22,136 bases of DNA. Source: a virus. The translations under genes and the position numbers were made by a program. The notes under the pieces were generated by a model. That model had not been told where the DNA came from and ran no database searches. It worked only from the letters and a program-made list of their open reading frames with translations. The stretch is taken from the IMG/VR virus record IMGVR_UViG_3300030107_004066, positions 331 to 22,466 of that record; one strand, given 5' to 3'. Shown here piece after piece: positions 1 through 8,720 of the stretch. Numbering within the stretch: the first letter of the stretch is position 1; each line of letters begins with the position of its first letter.

Positions 1-1
1 C

Positions 2-1681
2 GGACCCTTGGACACCCAAAGCAGGAGGGTCGGAACGTTTGAAGAGTTCTGCAAGCATTACTTGCAAAACTGGTCTTGTCCTGACTGTGGCGTGCATCAC
101 GACATGCCTGATTTTCATAAAGATTTTGCAGAAGCGATTACAGGGGATCACCATAGGGTTGTAATTAACTGCCCTCCGTATCATTCTAAATCTACACTGG
201 TTTCTGTTTGGCACACGGTTTACGACATTTGTCGTGACCCTAACTTGCGTACTTTGTTGGTGTCTAAATCTTTACCGTTCGCTAGAACGTTCATGCACAG
301 TATCAGTGAAATGTTGATGAACCCTGATTTGTATGCAGGTGGTCCTTCTATTATTGATGACTGGGGTCCGTTTAAGCCTGACGGCCAGTCTTCTTGGTCT
401 TCTGAACAGATTTATGTTGAGGGTCGTACTACTGCGGAGAAAGACCCTACTGTTGCTGTGCTTGGTGTAGGGCAGCAGATTTATGGTCGTCGTGCTGACA
501 TTATTAAATTCGACGACGTTGCTACTTTAGATAATCAAAGAAACCCTGACCGGGTTGCTGGCATGTTGGAGTGGTTTGATAAGGAGGCGTTGTCTCGTAT
601 TGGTCGTTCCGGTAAAGCAATTTGGGTCGGTACCCGTGTTTCTCCGGGTGATGTGTATTCGACTTTGGCTACCCGACCGGGGTATAAGGTTTTGAAGTTT
701 CCTTGCATTGTTGACGACCATGAAGAGAAAATGTTGTGGGGGGAGCATTTCCCTTACGAGCAGGCTTTGATTCATCGTTCGGAAATGAGACCTGCTGACT
801 TTCAGTTGATTTACCAGCAGGTAGACATTCCGGGTATTGGTGCTTCTTTCACTCAAGACATGATTGATGCTTCTAAGGATACTTCTCGGGTTGCTGGCCA
901 TTTTGATTCTAGTTGGCGTTTGATAGCAGGTTTAGATCCTGCTGGCGGAGGTAAAGGTTCCGGGTTCACAGCGTTTAGTTTGATAGGGGTTGATTTATCT
1001 ACGGGTAAACGATACTTGGTGGATAGTTTGTCTGTTAGACAAATGAAGGCTCCTCAGATGAAAGATCAGTTGCTGGAGTGGACTGACAGGTACCCTATTT
1101 ATGAATGGCGTGTCGAATCTAACGGTGTTCAGTCTCAGTTGGTGCAATACGATGTTGAGTTAACTCAGGCTCTGGCTAAACGTGGGGTTCGTGTTGTTCC
1201 TCATCAGACGCACGGGAATAAGTGGGACCCTCAGTTCGGGGTGGAATCTATCGCTCCTTTGATGGAAACCGGGTTGTTTTCTATCCCGTGGGGTAACGCT
1301 CCTTCTACTCAAGTGTTTCAGCCTTTAATCGAGGAATTGATTGCTTTCCCTATGGGTACTGTGTCTGATAGGGTTATGTCTTTATGGTTCGCTGATTTGG
1401 GTTGCCGTGACTTGTTGAAACGAGCCCATTTGCCGATGTTTCATGAAAGGATGCATGTGCCTAACCGTATTAAACGCCGCAGGCGTGTAGTTGACTTTCA
1501 TTCCCGGGAAGTTCGTGGAGTTAACCTTCACGACCAAAGACCGGGCCACATGACTCGTGGTATGGCTGGTTTTAGAAGGCAAACAGTGGGTAATGCTACA
1601 GACCATAGCGCTGTTGAAGAATATGAAATTGAAGATGGGCCTCAGCCCATGAATATAGATCCTAGTATTTGGGGCCAATGA
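2..1681 (+). CDS. terL: Terminase large subunit (DNA-packaging ATPase/nuclease), 5' end possibly outside window
   Basis: This is the motor that cuts concatemeric DNA and pumps it through the portal. Residues are counted from a TTG at position 8; the frame stays open to the left edge, so the true start may lie upstream. Seen in the sequence: a Walker A-like loop PPYHSKST at residues 56-63 (the usual form is PPRHGKS/T), a Walker B stretch IIKFDD at 165-170, and a C-terminal RNase H-like nuclease beginning at LDPAGGG with Asp310. A second acidic strand is VESNG and a late Asp454 sits in SDRVMSLWFA. An N-terminal CPDC with nearby His (residues 24-31) could bind metal. The gene ends at TGA 1679-1681, and an unknown gene and the portal follow, the normal neighbourhood. 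Leucine is written mostly TTG here, unlike the genes downstream. Family assignment is firm; the start is not. Confidence 0.9.
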   Translation, partial: GPLDTQSRRVGTFEEFCKHYLQNWSCPDCGVHHDMPDFHKDFAEAITGDHHRVVINCPPYHSKSTLVSVWHTVYDICRDPNLRTLLVSKSLPFARTFMHSISEMLMNPDLYAGGPSIIDDWGPFKPDGQSSWSSEQIYVEGRTTAEKDPTVAVLGVGQQIYGRRADIIKFDDVATLDNQRNPDRVAGMLEWFDKEALSRIGRSGKAIWVGTRVSPGDVYSTLATRPGYKVLKFPCIVDDHEEKMLWGEHFPYEQALIHRSEMRPADFQLIYQQVDIPGIGASFTQDMIDASKDTSRVAGHFDSSWRLIAGLDPAGGGKGSGFTAFSLIGVDLSTGKRYLVDSLSVRQMKAPQMKDQLLEWTDRYPIYEWRVESNGVQSQLVQYDVELTQALAKRGVRVVPHQTHGNKWDPQFGVESIAPLMETGLFSIPWGNAPSTQVFQPLIEELIAFPMGTVSDRVMSLWFADLGCRDLLKRAHLPMFHERMHVPNRIKRRRRVVDFHSREVRGVNLHDQRPGHMTRGMAGFRRQTVGNATDHSAVEEYEIEDGPQPMNIDPSIWGQ

Positions 1682-1724
1682 AATGAAAAAAGTCCACACT
1701 TGTCGGGTTTCTGTCTGAGGGAAC

Positions 1725-1967
1725 ATGATTAAAGACGCTCTCAATCGTCGAGCATTTCGTTCGGCAGAAAAAAACTTAAACGAAAACGAAATGTTATGCG
1801 GAACTATGATCAATAACAAGCCGCATTATTTTTCTATGCCGAAAGATGCTACCGACATGGAGGTAAGAGAACATGCTTTTGAACTTAGAGAGGGACGTAA
1901 AATGAGTTCAATCGAACGCTCGTTGTTAAGCATCGCTGAAGGAGCCCAACAAAATGTTAGACACTGA
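1725..1967 (+). CDS. Small protein of unknown function between terminase and portal (80 aa)
   Basis: I do not recognise a family. The ATG at 1725 is preceded by a GAGGGA ribosome site only a few bases away. The end overlaps the portal start by 14 bases (TGA 1965-1967, portal ATG 1954), which suggests translational coupling. The protein is charged, basic at the N-terminus and predicted helical. It has no signal peptide or membrane segment; its central part reads like a small compact domain (one Cys, Tyr/Phe cluster) followed by a charged helix. The position suits a small head-assembly or packaging accessory, but that is only context. Confidence 0.75.
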   Translation: MIKDALNRRAFRSAEKNLNENEMLCGTMINNKPHYFSMPKDATDMEVREHAFELREGRKMSSIERSLLSIAEGAQQNVRH

Positions 1968-3756
1968 TCGCCTAGCCTCCCTATATACGGCTTGGCGTGC
2001 CAGATACGCTGATCGTGATGTCCGCATGGACACTATCGAACGTGTGATGCGAGGAGACTTTGATGTTTTCGACCCAGACGAAGAAAACATTGATTCTAAA
2101 TCGCCTAACCTTATTCAAGTTGCTTTAGAAGACACTGCTGAGGCAGCGTCTCTTGTGCCTACTGTGAGGGTTCAGCCAGCACGAGGATCTAAAGAATCTA
2201 AAAAAGTTTCTCAAAAGATGGAAAATATCGCTGCGTCTTATATGGACGCTAACGGTATGGACCTTATGATACCTCGGGCTGTCATGGATATGGCCGCTTA
2301 CGGTTTTTCTGTGTGGACATTAACTCCAGACTTTGAACAAAACATTCCTCTTATTGAACGCAGAGACCCACGGCACTGCTACCCAGAACCGGGTTTCAAA
2401 CCGGGAGATTCTGTGCGTCGATGCATGTTCGCCCGAGAAGTTTTCTTCACTCAACTACCAGAAGAATACCAGCATAAGATCGCTGAGTTCACTGGCCAAC
2501 GAACAGACATACAACAACCCGATGAAAACACTCGGGTAGTTATTGTCGAATACTACTCTGACGAAGAATATGTTCTCGCTGCCCTTTACCAAGGGTCAAC
2601 TGAAGGATTTAATCGTTACGGTTCAAATACTGACATTCCTTTCCCTGTTGTTTTGGAAAGGATAGAAAACAAAGTCGGTGTTTGCCCTGTAGTTATTGGA
2701 ACCCGTATCACTTTAGATGGTGAGATGCGTGGACAATTCGATCAAGTCGTAGGACTGTTAGAAGCCCACATTCGTTTAATGGGGCTTGTGTTAGATTTCG
2801 CTGACCAAGCAGTCTACTCAGACATTTGGGTTCGTGACCTTATCGGTGAAATGCCTTACGGTGGTGGTTCATTTATTGAACTCGGGCCTCAAGGTGCCAT
2901 AGGTCGTGTCCCTCCTGCAGTTTCCTCTTTCAACATTCAATCAGATTTACAAAACTTGATGGAAGGAATCCACCTTGGCGGTCGCTGGCCTAAAGCCCGA
3001 CCGGGCGAAGTGGACCAGTCGATCGCTTCAGCGAAATTTATTGAAGCATCAGCAGGAATGATGAACACTGCGATCAGAACTTATCATCAGATCTTACAAA
3101 AGAAATTAGAACGAACTTTACGTTTAGCGTTTGAAGTAGATAAAGCATATTTCTCAGGCTCTAAATCTGTTACAGGTACTTTAAGGAACCAAAACTTTAT
3201 CGAAGAGTATTCTCCTTCTAGGGACATAGATATAGAAAACCGTGTCCGAGTAGAGTACGGGCTTGGTTTAGGTCGTGACCCTGCACAATCTGCAGTGCTT
3301 CACATCCAGTATTCTCAAGCAGAGTTTGTTTCTAAAGAGTTTGTTCAGGAAAACATTGACGGGTTAACAGATGTTGCTCGTGAACGTTCAAGACTGGACG
3401 TTGAAAAGTTTAGAGGGATGGCTCTCGCTAAACTTCTCCAAGGTTTAGAAACAGGTGAAGTTCCTGACGAGGCTTTAATTGAAATGGCCCGAGCGAGAGA
3501 AAAAGGTGAAGACCTTTTTGAACTATATGACGAATGGATAGTTCAACCTAAGAAAGCGTTAGAAGAACAAATGCTTGAAACAGGGTTAGGGGCTCCGCTA
3601 ATGCCGGGTCTCCCACCACAAGGGGAGGAGGAATTAGGCGGTCCGGTTCCTCCTCCTCCAGTCCCACCGGGGGGTGGGGAACTTCTGGCTCGCATCGGTT
3701 CGGGTCCGGGAGCAGGACCACCTCCCGGTGGACCACCACCTGAAGGTCCGGCATAG
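1954..3756 (+). CDS. Portal protein
   Basis: It forms the dodecameric ring at the head vertex through which DNA enters and leaves. Support: position directly after the terminase, about 600 aa, and a mixed alpha/beta body followed by a long helical section (about residues 340-400, around SIASAKFIEASAGMMN) of the type that lines portal channels. AAGGAG at 1939-1944 sets the ATG at 1954. The last 55 or so residues (from about 545) are a low-complexity Pro/Gly tail with short Glu runs, likely disordered and perhaps reaching into the capsid or binding an internal protein. The stop codon shares one base with a possible GTG-started mini-gene. I see no single diagnostic motif, so the call rests on context, size and overall pattern. 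Confidence 0.82.
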   Translation: MLDTDRLASLYTAWRARYADRDVRMDTIERVMRGDFDVFDPDEENIDSKSPNLIQVALEDTAEAASLVPTVRVQPARGSKESKKVSQKMENIAASYMDANGMDLMIPRAVMDMAAYGFSVWTLTPDFEQNIPLIERRDPRHCYPEPGFKPGDSVRRCMFAREVFFTQLPEEYQHKIAEFTGQRTDIQQPDENTRVVIVEYYSDEEYVLAALYQGSTEGFNRYGSNTDIPFPVVLERIENKVGVCPVVIGTRITLDGEMRGQFDQVVGLLEAHIRLMGLVLDFADQAVYSDIWVRDLIGEMPYGGGSFIELGPQGAIGRVPPAVSSFNIQSDLQNLMEGIHLGGRWPKARPGEVDQSIASAKFIEASAGMMNTAIRTYHQILQKKLERTLRLAFEVDKAYFSGSKSVTGTLRNQNFIEEYSPSRDIDIENRVRVEYGLGLGRDPAQSAVLHIQYSQAEFVSKEFVQENIDGLTDVARERSRLDVEKFRGMALAKLLQGLETGEVPDEALIEMARAREKGEDLFELYDEWIVQPKKALEEQMLETGLGAPLMPGLPPQGEEELGGPVPPPPVPPGGGELLARIGSGPGAGPPPGGPPPEGPA

Positions 3757-3845
3757 TGGAAGATAAAAGAGACCCTTTTGAAGATGATGAAATTATAGAT
3801 TCTTGCGATCTTGAAAACCCAGAATCTTGCGATTCTTGTCAGTAG
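3756..3845 (+). CDS. Possible 29-aa acidic mini-protein with three cysteines
   Basis: A GTG at 3756 overlaps the last base of the portal TAG, as in coupled phage genes, and GAAGG lies about nine bases upstream. The frame runs 29 codons to TAG at 3843-3845, filling the gap before the next GTG start at 3852. The product is strongly acidic and ends in a Cys-rich stretch (SCDLENPESCDSCQ), so a small metal-binding or disulfide peptide is possible. Close tiling between two real genes is the main support; the short length means chance remains possible. Confidence 0.4.
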   Translation: MEDKRDPFEDDEIIDSCDLENPESCDSCQ

Positions 3846-3851
3846 GTAAAC

Positions 3852-4283
3852 GTGGCTGAAGAAATAGAAAAAACACCAACAGGGGATGTAGCGTTAAACA
3901 AACCTACGTCTGGCACATACGGAGAAAAAGCAGACCTTAACAGGTTAAAAAGTGCGTTGCCTCCGATGGAGCAACAACAAAGACCTTCTCAGCAGCCTTC
4001 TCCTATGCGTTCACCGTCGGGGCAAGTTCCTCAACGCCCTATGGGAAGGCCAACTAACGCTCCTTTGAATCTTCCTGCAGGAATTACTGCACCTACTAAC
4101 CGTCCAGAAGTGCCATTAAACACGCCTTTAAGTCAAGGGCCAGTTATGCCGCAAAGAAACCCTGCAGCAGACAAACAACGTTTAGCAATTTTAGAAGCAC
4201 TTTCTACACATCCAGAAGTTTCTCAAGAAACTAGAGAATGGGCTGCTTTAGTAGCGGAGTATTTAATTTCCGGGAGGGGTTAA
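3852..4283 (+). CDS. Pro/Gln-rich, largely disordered virion-module protein (143 aa)
   Basis: Unknown function. It starts at GTG 3852 with a weak AGG site just upstream, and its stop codon directly abuts the ATG of the next gene. About residues 35-105 are low complexity, rich in Pro, Gln and Asn (for example MEQQQRPSQQPSPMRSPSG), so probably unstructured. The last 38 or so residues form a likely helical segment containing THPEVSQETREW. This architecture, a flexible linker plus a C-terminal helix placed between portal and giant internal proteins, would suit a small tether or assembly adaptor. That role is inferred from position and composition only. Confidence 0.75.
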   Translation: MAEEIEKTPTGDVALNKPTSGTYGEKADLNRLKSALPPMEQQQRPSQQPSPMRSPSGQVPQRPMGRPTNAPLNLPAGITAPTNRPEVPLNTPLSQGPVMPQRNPAADKQRLAILEALSTHPEVSQETREWAALVAEYLISGRG

Positions 4284-7200
4284 ATGCCGTTTAATTTAGA
4301 CACAGGCGAATGGGAAGAAGAAGAACCTGTAGAGGAGGATATTCCTGCTGAAGGGCAAGCACAACAAGTTTCTATTTTTGACCCTGTAAAAGAACAAGGC
4401 GTTTTAGAAGGTGGTTTGTCTCTTGCTGGTTCGATGATTCCCGGCGCTGCAGCCGGTTACGCTGCAAGGCAATCCCAAACAGATAACTTTTCTGTTGGGG
4501 ATATTTTTAATCAATTAGGTAAATCAGATTTACCTTATTACATTCCGGGTGTGGGTGAAGCGTTAGGGTTAAAGCACGCTATACAGTCAAACAACCAAAA
4601 CACTGACGCTGCAACAAACGCTTTGTCGAAATTAGGTTACCTTGGAATTGTTGGTCTTGGTGTAACAGGAGCAGGTTTAGGTGGCTATTTGGCTCATTCA
4701 GTTGGCCGTCAGATAAGAACTAATCGAGGCATAGCAGACATGAGGGCTTTGCCTAGCCGCCCAATATCTAACCAGCCTCAAACAATGTTGTCTCCCCAAT
4801 CTCATGAAGCAGTAAATCTTTTTCCTTCTTCTGTTCCTTCTTCTCGCAGGTCTTACATGATGGATGCTTTGCATGAAGTAGAATTAGCAGCGTTAGAAGG
4901 AAAAACAACACAAGGTCACGTTTTCGACGATCTTTCAAAAATAAGTGCGACAAGCACTTTAGAGCATGTTTTGGCTCCTATAGCCGAAGCATTCATTAGG
5001 GGAGTAACAGGCAAAACTAAACGCACTACTGGTGTTAGGCGTCAAGAAGTAAATGTTGACGTTATCAGACCTTTTATGTTGGCAATGGGGGAAAGGTATA
5101 AAGAACTTCCTGCATTCCGGCAAGGAGGAGGCGTCGGAATGAGCGACTTAAAACGCCATCCTAGCCCAGAATTTCAACTCGTAGAATATATTGCTAGAGA
5201 GTTTTCTAAATTTGATTACGCTTTAGAGAATGACATTATAAGGATGGTTCATCCTAACAAGTGGAAAAAAATACCGGGAAGTAGCCCACCAAAAGGAGAA
5301 GTGTCTAGTTTCGTTGCAGCGGATGAACGGCTTGGCCCTAACAGAGCCCTCCCCGGATTGATGCATGAATCTCCAGACGTTGTTATTAAAGCATGGGAAA
5401 AAATATCCCGAGGTAAAAGTTTAACCGCTAGAGAGATGATGGCTTTAAGCGAAACAATGTTTTCGTTCGCTGAACTAACTCAACAAATCGCTCACCCTGA
5501 ATTGATTCTTTCTAATCCTTTAATCAAGTTAAAGAGAGTTTCTATTTCACAGTATCGTTTCAATGATTCACCAACAAAGGGCCAATTAGAATTTAGTACC
5601 TTAAAGTTTCCTCGCAGACCTAGAGGTTCGGAACAAATTCATTATGAGGTAATGAACGACTTGCAGGAGTTGTATACACACAACCCTGATGCCTTGATTT
5701 CTTTAATGACTGAAAACATTTTGAGAGCATTCACAGACGATGAAGTTGCGACGCTTCGGAGATTAAGTCAAATCGAAGATAAAGAAAAAGCGTTTAACTG
5801 GCGAGAAACTGAACATAGTTGGCGGCACGGTTTATACGACAGGGGTCCGGGTTTTGGTTCCGAAGGATACGACGCTTCTTCGCAACGTGCATTATCGACA
5901 ATACTGTGGGGGTTTTCAAGTCAAGTTCATCCAGATATTGAAATCGGCACGCCTATGATGGCAGCGTTAGAAAACGCTACTAAAATTCTTGGCTTAGAAG
6001 GGCCTAATGCTCTGCTAAAAAATATCCAGTCAGATTTCGTAAAGATGGCAACTGGAGGGGTAAGCCCGGAACGTTCTGTTTTTTGGGACAGACTTTCTTT
6101 AAGTGTCTCTGGGGAACTCATTCAGGGTTTAAGACGGAAAGCAAGAGAAACATTTGATCCTTTGTTCTTGGAAGACATAAATCAACCCCTTCAGGGAGAT
6201 CTTCAACTTTTCCTTAAAACTAAAGGAGTTGACGTTGTTGGCAAGTTGACTGAATCTTTAGATCCTTGGGATTCGATAACCGCAAAAATTTTAGGCGATA
6301 AAAGATATTGGCAAGACGGCGTAGGCCCTCGACAGATATTCAGCACAAACATATTAAAAATTATTCAAGAGCCTTTACCTGCTGGTTTTATTTCAGCAGG
6401 GGATAAAGCCATTACATATTTGCCTGAGATAGTTCCTGTGCAAAGCCTTAGACAAACTTCCTTTGATGACAACTGGGGCATGAAACCTGCTTCAAGGGTT
6501 CAGGAAATAAATTTACTTACTGACTCTGAAGGAAACATAAACATAGGCGGCAACGGGCTTACTTCTCGTTTGTTGTATTCAACTGTGGTTCCGTCAACCG
6601 ACGGGAAATCATTTGTTATGAGACGGAAACGCCCTGAACAAATTGCTCCATCTTTAACCATGGAAGAGTTTTTTGAAATGCTCGGAGATTTAACTATGGG
6701 GCCAACAGGCCAAGCAGGAGAAACGGGTGCAAGAATATATTCTTCTCAAAACAAAATACCGGGTTTAATGGAAGGGGAAATCATAGCCTTGAGTGCTAGA
6801 GCAGACGGTCCTTTAAGTTTAACAGAAACAGGAAAACCTACTGCTCAACAACTTTTGAAACTTAAAAGGTTCCTTGAATCTGAAGGTATCGAATTTGAAG
6901 CAATTATAGACAACCCTCATCAAGGCCCTACAAGAGTTCATGTTGACGAACTTGGTCAACCTGTTTGGGATTCTACATTTGCTAAAGAACAAGGCTATGG
7001 CATGGGTGTTACTAGCGAAGTTCGACAGCAAGTTATTCTAAAATTTAGAACTCCAGAAGATCTTAAAAAGGCTTTTGCTCTTATGCACAGTCCAGAAACT
7101 CTTCTTCGTAGTGCTGCAACTGGATGGGACGAACCATCCAGCCATCATGCGAGAGCCTCTCATTATTCTGTTTTATACAACGCTCTGTACGGTTCTGACT

Positions 7201-8702
7201 TGGGGCTGGACGATCTTCCTCGTCGAATAAGAAAATATGATGTTGACGAAAACGGAATGCTTGTACCAGTTCAGCATGAAACAGACATGAAATTGGCTGC
7301 TGTTATTGCCCGTGATTATGACGCTTTACCAGAAGGTGTTAAACATTTAACGACTGAAGAACTTCAAGCATGGCGTCAAGCCGAAGTAGAAATTCATTCT
7401 CAGTTTCACTATTTGACAGAAGACCCTAACGGGCCTCAGTTGAAAGTTGAGTTTGTTGATTACGACCCTTATTCAACTAACGGCCAGCCTGACTACAAAG
7501 CAATGGTCAAGGATGTTCAAGAAAACAATACTTTGAAAATTATGGACACCAAAGTTACGGGAAGTCATCCTTTATGGACTAATGAAACAAACAACAAGTT
7601 TCGTGCCGTTCATGACTATTTCGGTCATGCTGGTTTAGGAAACGATTTTGGCCGACACGGAGAAGATTACGCTTTCGCTAAACATTTCCACATGTTCAGC
7701 AGGAAAGCACAAAAAGCAATTTTTGTTGAAACAAAAGGCCAAAACTCTTCTCTTGTAATCAACGGAGAATTTGCTCCTCAAAAAGTTGGGTTTCTTAAAT
7801 CTTTTGACGAAGTTTTGAAACCAGAATTTCAAAAGAAATGGTGGGTCGAAGCAGACAATTCAGGTCAAATGACAGGGCCGGGTGCAACTCAAGGCCGTGT
7901 AATAGATTCTCTTCTTGGAGAAGACGTTTTAGATTTGGTTATTTACAGCGATCAACCTGTTGGAGGAACACGAACAGCGTATGAGCATCATTACCAAAAC
8001 GAATCAGGGTCACAGCATTTAGTCCATAATTCTATGCAAGGGAATGTTGATTCTGCTAACACTGTTCCTGTTCAAATTGTAAAAGGCAGACATGGTTTAG
8101 ATCATTTTTTTGGATCTTCAAACACCCCTTCTTACGAAAAAGGATTTACAAATATCAGCACCCCTTCACTTGAAGCAGCACAATCAGGCCGAACAGTTAT
8201 GACTAGAGGCGGTTTGGTAGACATGGCTGCTTCAGAACCGGGAGATTCAATAATCGCTACAGGAAGAACTTCTCCGAATCCCTTGTTTGACAGCATCCAG
8301 ATTTTACCAGAAGGGGCAACTACCCCAGTTAAACCTCAAGCGATTGTTGTTGGAATGGGGGCAGCAAGATCACAACATCCTTCTATGGGGTCAATAACCC
8401 CAGATCAAAAACTGTTGCAAAGAAAAACTTTTTCTTATGTGGCTGAGGCTAGACCTGATAACTTGTTTGGACCCGAAGCGCTTCATCAAGCAGTCATTGT
8501 AAAAGACGGTTCTGGGGTGATAGTTGAACTGCCTGTGATGAAACATTCCGAAAGAGGAATAGCAGGCGAAATAAGAGATATTGATTTTGTTAACCCTACA
8601 CTTGCTACAGAAATACAGCAATTACTTTTAAGTCTTGGGGTAAGCAAAGTTGAATTTAGGGCCATGGATACAAAAGATGCGTACCGTGGATTTAGGTTAT
8701 AA
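4284..8702 (+). CDS. Giant putative internal/ejected virion protein with HDYFGHA-ETKGQNS module (1472 aa)
   Basis: ATG 4284 follows GGAGGGG at 4272-4278. The N-terminus is acidic and is followed by two Gly/Ala-rich apolar segments (about residues 46-66 and 116-145, GYLGIVGLGVTGAGLGGYL) that could insert in a membrane. The middle is long and mixed alpha/beta with no family I recognise. About residues 1000-1190 hold a conserved-looking module: a DPY element, FRAVHDYFGHA with His1110, Asp1111 and His1115, then ETKGQNS at 1149-1155. From memory, this arrangement recurs in very large phage and polyvalent proteins whose activity is unknown; the HD...H set could be catalytic or metal-binding. The C-terminus (about 1390-1472) looks like a small alpha/beta domain. 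Sitting directly after the portal region, where MuF-like capsid cargo proteins are often found, it is a candidate for delivery with the DNA. Gene call certain, function inferred. Confidence 0.85.
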   Translation: MPFNLDTGEWEEEEPVEEDIPAEGQAQQVSIFDPVKEQGVLEGGLSLAGSMIPGAAAGYAARQSQTDNFSVGDIFNQLGKSDLPYYIPGVGEALGLKHAIQSNNQNTDAATNALSKLGYLGIVGLGVTGAGLGGYLAHSVGRQIRTNRGIADMRALPSRPISNQPQTMLSPQSHEAVNLFPSSVPSSRRSYMMDALHEVELAALEGKTTQGHVFDDLSKISATSTLEHVLAPIAEAFIRGVTGKTKRTTGVRRQEVNVDVIRPFMLAMGERYKELPAFRQGGGVGMSDLKRHPSPEFQLVEYIAREFSKFDYALENDIIRMVHPNKWKKIPGSSPPKGEVSSFVAADERLGPNRALPGLMHESPDVVIKAWEKISRGKSLTAREMMALSETMFSFAELTQQIAHPELILSNPLIKLKRVSISQYRFNDSPTKGQLEFSTLKFPRRPRGSEQIHYEVMNDLQELYTHNPDALISLMTENILRAFTDDEVATLRRLSQIEDKEKAFNWRETEHSWRHGLYDRGPGFGSEGYDASSQRALSTILWGFSSQVHPDIEIGTPMMAALENATKILGLEGPNALLKNIQSDFVKMATGGVSPERSVFWDRLSLSVSGELIQGLRRKARETFDPLFLEDINQPLQGDLQLFLKTKGVDVVGKLTESLDPWDSITAKILGDKRYWQDGVGPRQIFSTNILKIIQEPLPAGFISAGDKAITYLPEIVPVQSLRQTSFDDNWGMKPASRVQEINLLTDSEGNINIGGNGLTSRLLYSTVVPSTDGKSFVMRRKRPEQIAPSLTMEEFFEMLGDLTMGPTGQAGETGARIYSSQNKIPGLMEGEIIALSARADGPLSLTETGKPTAQQLLKLKRFLESEGIEFEAIIDNPHQGPTRVHVDELGQPVWDSTFAKEQGYGMGVTSEVRQQVILKFRTPEDLKKAFALMHSPETLLRSAATGWDEPSSHHARASHYSVLYNALYGSDLGLDDLPRRIRKYDVDENGMLVPVQHETDMKLAAVIARDYDALPEGVKHLTTEELQAWRQAEVEIHSQFHYLTEDPNGPQLKVEFVDYDPYSTNGQPDYKAMVKDVQENNTLKIMDTKVTGSHPLWTNETNNKFRAVHDYFGHAGLGNDFGRHGEDYAFAKHFHMFSRKAQKAIFVETKGQNSSLVINGEFAPQKVGFLKSFDEVLKPEFQKKWWVEADNSGQMTGPGATQGRVIDSLLGEDVLDLVIYSDQPVGGTRTAYEHHYQNESGSQHLVHNSMQGNVDSANTVPVQIVKGRHGLDHFFGSSNTPSYEKGFTNISTPSLEAAQSGRTVMTRGGLVDMAASEPGDSIIATGRTSPNPLFDSIQILPEGATTPVKPQAIVVGMGAARSQHPSMGSITPDQKLLQRKTFSYVAEARPDNLFGPEALHQAVIVKDGSGVIVELPVMKHSERGIAGEIRDIDFVNPTLATEIQQLLLSLGVSKVEFRAMDTKDAYRGFRL

Positions 8703-8720
8703 AGTGCGGAGGTTGGCGTA

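Noticed and set aside
1684-1719. Eleven-codon ATG frame between terminase and the 80-aa gene
   Set aside because: Too short to support, with no clear ribosome site or recognisable leader-peptide logic.
1382-1819. Long reverse-strand open frame over the terminase end
   Set aside because: It is fully opposite real genes and has no ribosome site or plausible domain; other reverse-strand frames in the window fail for the same reason.
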